In this document: one piece after another, positions 6,315 through 8,793 of the stretch
Layout: each line of letters starts with the position of its first letter
Position numbering within the stretch: position 1 is the first letter of the stretch
Assembly: GCA_003225595.1 (NCBI GenBank)
Contig: QIAR01000327.1
Coordinates: 1 to 8,793 of the forward strand
From: Acidobacteriota bacterium
Lineage (GTDB): Bacteria; Acidobacteriota; Terriglobia; Terriglobales; Acidobacteriaceae
Length of the DNA: 8,793 nucleotides
Reading direction: 5' to 3'
Notes under the pieces: generated by a model
Told to the model about the DNA's origin: nothing
The model's input: only the letters and a program-made list of their open reading frames with translations
The model's database searches: none
Program-made: the position numbers and the translations under genes

Positions 6315-8147
6315 ATGAAATCCAGAATATTGATGTGCATTACCGCGATGGCACTATTCGCTGCGCTGGCGATCCCGCCTCGACTGGCAGCGCAGAGACA
6401 GACGTATACCGTCCTGCACAGCTTCGCTGGCCCACCAACAGATGGGTCAAACCCCTTCGACTTTGGAAGTCTGGTCCGAGACTCGGCAGGCAACCTCTAC
6501 GGCACTGCTTTTGCAGGCGGCGCATCGAACAACGGAGTCGTATTTAAGCTGGACGACCATACACGCAAGCAGACGGTGCTGCACAGCTTCACTGGGTCGC
6601 CAACCGACGGGGCAGCTCCCGCCGCGGGTCTGATCCGGGACAAGGCAGGCAACCTCTACGGCACGACCACCTCTGGCGGCACTACCGGCTATGGAGTGGT
6701 GTTTAAGGTGGACCCGAGCGGCATGGAGACCGTGCTCTATAGCTTCACGGGAGGAGCGGACGGTGCGAACCCTCAAGCAGGCTTAGCCCGAGATTCGGCA
6801 GGCAACCTCTACGGCACGACCAGCTCTGGCGGTACTTCCGGCAATGGAGTGGTTTTTACGCTGGACCCGACGGGAAAGGAGACCGTGATTTATAGCTTCA
6901 CGGGAGGAGCGGACGGTGCACTACCCTACGCACGTTTGGTCCGGGACTTGGCGGGCAACCTCTACGGCACGACCATCTCTGGCGGCACTACCGGCAATGG
7001 AGTGGTGTTTAAACTAGACCCGACCGGAAACGAGACCGTGCTGTATAGCTTCACGGGAGGGACCGACGGTAGGGCCCCGGTCGCAGGTTTGGTCAGAGAC
7101 CCGGCAGGCAACCTCTATGGCACGACCACCATCGGCGGTGACCTTTCAGCTTTCGGTGGTCTCGGTTGCGGAGTGGTGTTTAAGCTGGATTCGACTGGCA
7201 AGGAGACCGTACTGTACAGCTTCACAGGGGGCGCGGATGGGTGCCAACCCTTCGCAGGTCTGGTCCGGGATGCCGCGGGTAACCTTTACGGCGCCACCGA
7301 GTCTGGCGGCAATTCCAATTCCGGCGTGGTGTTCAAACTGGATATAACGGGGAAGGAGACCGTGCTGCACACCTTCACCGGGCCGGACGGCCTACAGGTG
7401 GACGCGGGTTTGGTCCGCGACGCTAAGGGTAACCTCTACGGCACAACCGTAGGGGGCGGTGCCTCGGGCTACGGAGTGGTGTTCAAGCTGACTCCATGCG
7501 ACGAGGATCGCGCTAACCCTGAGGGCTGCGGGGATCGCGTTGAGAGCACAGCCGTCGCATTCATACGCACTCCACAGGTCCCCTTGGGGAAGACGGCGGT
7601 CACTTCAGCTCCGACCGCTACATTGTCTCCCACCAGTCTGACCTTCTCGACGCAGGCAATCGGCACCACGAGCGTGGCCAAGTCCGTGACGCTCAAGAAC
7701 ACTGGCACGACGAGCTTGACCATCAACAGCATTGCGATCACCGGAACCAACGCCGGGGACTTTGCGCAAACTCACACCTGCGGCATTTCGCTGGCGGCGG
7801 GGGCGAGTTGCAGCATCAGTGTCACCTTCAAGCCCACGTCCAGCGGAACGCGTACCGCAGCACTGAGCATCACCGACAATGCCGCTGGCAGCCCGCAAAA
7901 GGTAGCATTATCTGGAATCGGTGTTAACGGCGGAACACTGACCGGCTCCTGCATAGTCCCTGTGGGAAACCAATGTGCCGGGGGGAAGCCCTTGTTCGGG
8001 TGTCCGACAGGACAGCCAGTGATAACCCCAGGCTTCGTTGGGTGCGGATTTGGACCTCTTCATCATGACGTTCCCGTAGACACGTCGAGGCGTTGCCGAA
8101 TTCCAAACCTGAGCCTATCGGGGTATTGTATTCGGACTGTCCCGTAG
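6315..8147 (+). CDS. Secreted GloVer-repeat protein with ASH (choice-of-anchor D) domain and Cys-containing tail
   Basis: The protein has 610 residues. Residues 1-26 are a signal peptide (MKSR, core, LAIPPRLAA-Q). Residues 31-392 hold seven tandem repeats of the GloVer type (TIGR03803-like): VLYSFTGGADG, then AGLVRDxAGNLYGTT, then SGGxxGxGVVFKLD. The repeat is normally 51 residues; one copy carries about six extra residues (around DLSAFGGLGC). Residues 393-434 are a linker with PCDEDRANPEGC. Residues ~435-537 form an ASH/SPD-2/Hydin-type immunoglobulin-like domain (LSPTSLTFSTQAIGTTS, VTLKNTG, CSISVTFKP, ALSITDNA, VALSGIGV). Residues 538-610 hold six cysteines and match no domain I know. A secreted or surface-attached beta-propeller-like binding protein is the family-based inference; no catalytic motif is seen. 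The last ~20 residues, after DTSRRC, could be a shifted or altered end. Confidence 0.92.
   Translation: MKSRILMCITAMALFAALAIPPRLAAQRQTYTVLHSFAGPPTDGSNPFDFGSLVRDSAGNLYGTAFAGGASNNGVVFKLDDHTRKQTVLHSFTGSPTDGAAPAAGLIRDKAGNLYGTTTSGGTTGYGVVFKVDPSGMETVLYSFTGGADGANPQAGLARDSAGNLYGTTSSGGTSGNGVVFTLDPTGKETVIYSFTGGADGALPYARLVRDLAGNLYGTTISGGTTGNGVVFKLDPTGNETVLYSFTGGTDGRAPVAGLVRDPAGNLYGTTTIGGDLSAFGGLGCGVVFKLDSTGKETVLYSFTGGADGCQPFAGLVRDAAGNLYGATESGGNSNSGVVFKLDITGKETVLHTFTGPDGLQVDAGLVRDAKGNLYGTTVGGGASGYGVVFKLTPCDEDRANPEGCGDRVESTAVAFIRTPQVPLGKTAVTSAPTATLSPTSLTFSTQAIGTTSVAKSVTLKNTGTTSLTINSIAITGTNAGDFAQTHTCGISLAAGASCSISVTFKPTSSGTRTAALSITDNAAGSPQKVALSGIGVNGGTLTGSCIVPVGNQCAGGKPLFGCPTGQPVITPGFVGCGFGPLHHDVPVDTSRRCRIPNLSLSGYCIRTVP
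6405..7490 (+). repeat. Seven in-frame tandem repeats inside the GloVer gene, basic unit 153 bp
   Basis: The marker GGCAACCTCTACGGCAC and close variants start at 6489, 6648, 6801, 6954, 7107, 7278 and 7428. The intervals are 159, 153, 153, 153, 171 and 150 bp. All are multiples of three, so the repeats stay in frame. The central copies are closest: a 29-base stretch beginning at 6738 recurs without mismatch at 6891, exactly 153 bp away. This suggests recent duplication or homogenisation of the central units, while the outer ones have diverged. Confidence 0.9.
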
Positions 8148-8269
8148 CCTTGAGCGCGGGAGCCGAATTGAAAGCGGCCCAGTAGTATCGGAGATTGTGA
8201 TCTCTTAAAGCAAGACGAACCAGGAAACGAGTCCAAGACAAGTCCAAGACGCAAGGACACCATGTAACC
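8148..8269. other. Spacer before the phosphoesterase fragment, with an 11-bp tandem duplication
   Basis: No gene is recognised here. One frame is open from 8201 into the phosphoesterase fragment, but its first ~23 codons are basic and polar and match nothing in that family. Positions 8230-8250 hold two copies of AGTCCAAGAC(A) in tandem. A short GAGAT/ATCTC stem (8191-8195, 8200-8204) lies 43 bp after the GloVer stop but has no T-tract, so no terminator is claimed. Confidence 0.4.
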
Positions 8270-8659
8270 CAGAACGTTGGCTTGGTGGACAACGCGCACA
8301 GCTGCCCAGCCGCGATTCCTAACTGCACGGTCCCACAGAAACTGGCCGCAGCGGATAATTGGCTCGCAACTAACATCGATCCACTCATCAAAAGTTCGGA
8401 CTTCAACTCCCCAGGTGGTGGACTCCTGATCATTACTTTCGACGAGTCAGATCTGATCGACACGCTCATGGGGGGCGGACATATCATCTGGGTGCTCGTG
8501 GGCCCTGACGTCAAAAACGGTTATGTATCGACGACGTGTTACCAACACGAAAGCACGCTTAGGTTCATGTCCGAAGCGATTGGTCTAACTGATTTTCCGG
8601 GGGCAGCGGTTACGGCCGCCGACATGGAAGAATTCATTCCGGGGGATACCGGTCGTTAA
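8270..8659 (+). pseudogene. C-terminal fragment of a PF04185-type phosphoesterase (phospholipase C / acid phosphatase family)
   Basis: About 130 codons match the end of secreted phosphoesterases: VDNAHSC, LAAADNWLATNIDPLI, GGLLIITFDESD, GGGHIIWVLVGPDV, then YQHESTLRFMSEAIGLTDFPGAA, finishing ADMEEFI. In the family the FDES and GGGH segments belong to the metal-binding active site, with metal ligands D and H. The N-terminal two thirds, including the catalytic 'ENR' region, are absent, since nothing like it occurs upstream and the frame is closed by TGA at 8198-8200. An in-frame TTG at 8282 is the first possible start but has no good ribosome site. The piece is most simply a truncated gene left by a rearrangement whose break is near 8270. 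Intact members hydrolyse phosphate esters outside the cytoplasm; this fragment should be inactive. Confidence 0.8.
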
Positions 8660-8793
8660 CCGCCTTCTTCGGATCCCTGAACGAGAAAGCGGTCACGATC
8701 GCCGCAGCGAAATCTGGATAGGACGCGGCCAACTCCAGGGCGACATTGCCCCCCATGCTGTGGCCGACGACAACCGGTTTTTCCACCGCGAGC
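8634..8793 (-). pseudogene. Alpha/beta-hydrolase fragment with GHSMGG nucleophile elbow, truncated C-terminus, running off the right edge
   Basis: On the minus strand an open frame enters from the right edge and reads LAVEKPVVVGHSMGGNVALE, then LAASYPDFAAAIV, ending at TGA 8636-8634. GHSMGG is the classic G-x-S-x-G elbow with the catalytic serine, preceded by a beta strand and followed by the expected helix. Alpha/beta hydrolases normally continue more than 100 residues further to supply the catalytic Asp and His. Here the frame stops 38 residues after GHSMGG, and its last codons are the antisense of the phosphoesterase tail. The gene is therefore 3'-truncated and probably inactive. Its beginning lies outside the window and cannot be judged. 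Substrate is unknown. The two fragments overlap tail to tail by 26 bp (8634-8659). Confidence 0.75.

Noticed and set aside
6405..7490. Regular repeats considered as a CRISPR array.
   Set aside because: The repeats are coding, in frame, 153 bp long without unique spacers, and encode GloVer protein units.
8191..8204. GAGAT/ATCTC hairpin after the GloVer stop, considered as a terminator.
   Set aside because: A 5-bp AT-containing stem followed by TTAAAG has no T-tract and would be too weak.
7924..8514. Minus-strand ORF of 196 codons across the GloVer tail and the phosphoesterase fragment.
   Set aside because: It is antisense to two regions with clear plus-strand protein similarity, and its own translation matches nothing I know.

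Overview
The window most likely comes from the chromosome of a soil-type member of the Acidobacteriota (class Terriglobia or relatives). This is inferred from gene content, not from a marker gene. The evidence is an Oar-like TonB-dependent receptor with an N-terminal carboxypeptidase-regulatory-like domain, a secreted HAF-repeat protein, a secreted GloVer-repeat protein with an ASH/choice-of-anchor-D domain, the remnant of a kinase-type WD40/PD40 beta-propeller, and the start of an IS1182-like transposase. This combination is typical of large, repeat-rich acidobacterial genomes.

Layout. The left edge (1-47, minus) holds the first codons of an IS1182-type transposase. The end of the element probably lies near position 163, about 160 bp before the first full gene. 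Positions 327-3836 (plus) encode a complete 1169-residue outer-membrane TonB-dependent receptor. Positions 3885 to about 4530 (minus) hold a decayed gene: the C-terminal part of a kinase-associated beta-propeller, readable only by joining four segments across three frameshifts. Positions 4731-6164 (plus) encode a secreted HAF-repeat protein that starts at GTG behind a perfect AAGGAGG. Positions 6315-8147 (plus) encode a secreted protein with seven GloVer repeats, an ASH domain and a cysteine-containing tail. The right edge holds two more gene fragments facing each other: the last ~130 codons of a PF04185-type phosphoesterase (to 8659, plus) and an alpha/beta-hydrolase piece (minus, running off the window) that stops about 40 residues after its nucleophile elbow.

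How the genes relate. The three intact genes all encode exported proteins: one outer-membrane transporter and two secreted repeat proteins. The HAF and GloVer genes are co-directional and 150 bp apart. Their signal peptides are nearly the same, and the GloVer protein carries a linker that I associate with the ends of acidobacterial HAF proteins. This suggests swapping of repeat bodies between a common leader and tail. Nothing shows that the three act in one pathway. The other coding sequence is debris (one multi-frameshift pseudogene, two truncated genes, an IS end), so the window reads as a rearranged accessory region that kept its surface-protein genes.

I found no CRISPR array, RNA gene, toxin-antitoxin pair, phage gene or defence gene, and I do not claim a new biological system. 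The most informative points are the modular HAF/GloVer architecture, the exact 153-bp repeat unit, the paired cysteines of the receptor, and the gene-fragment junction at the right edge.
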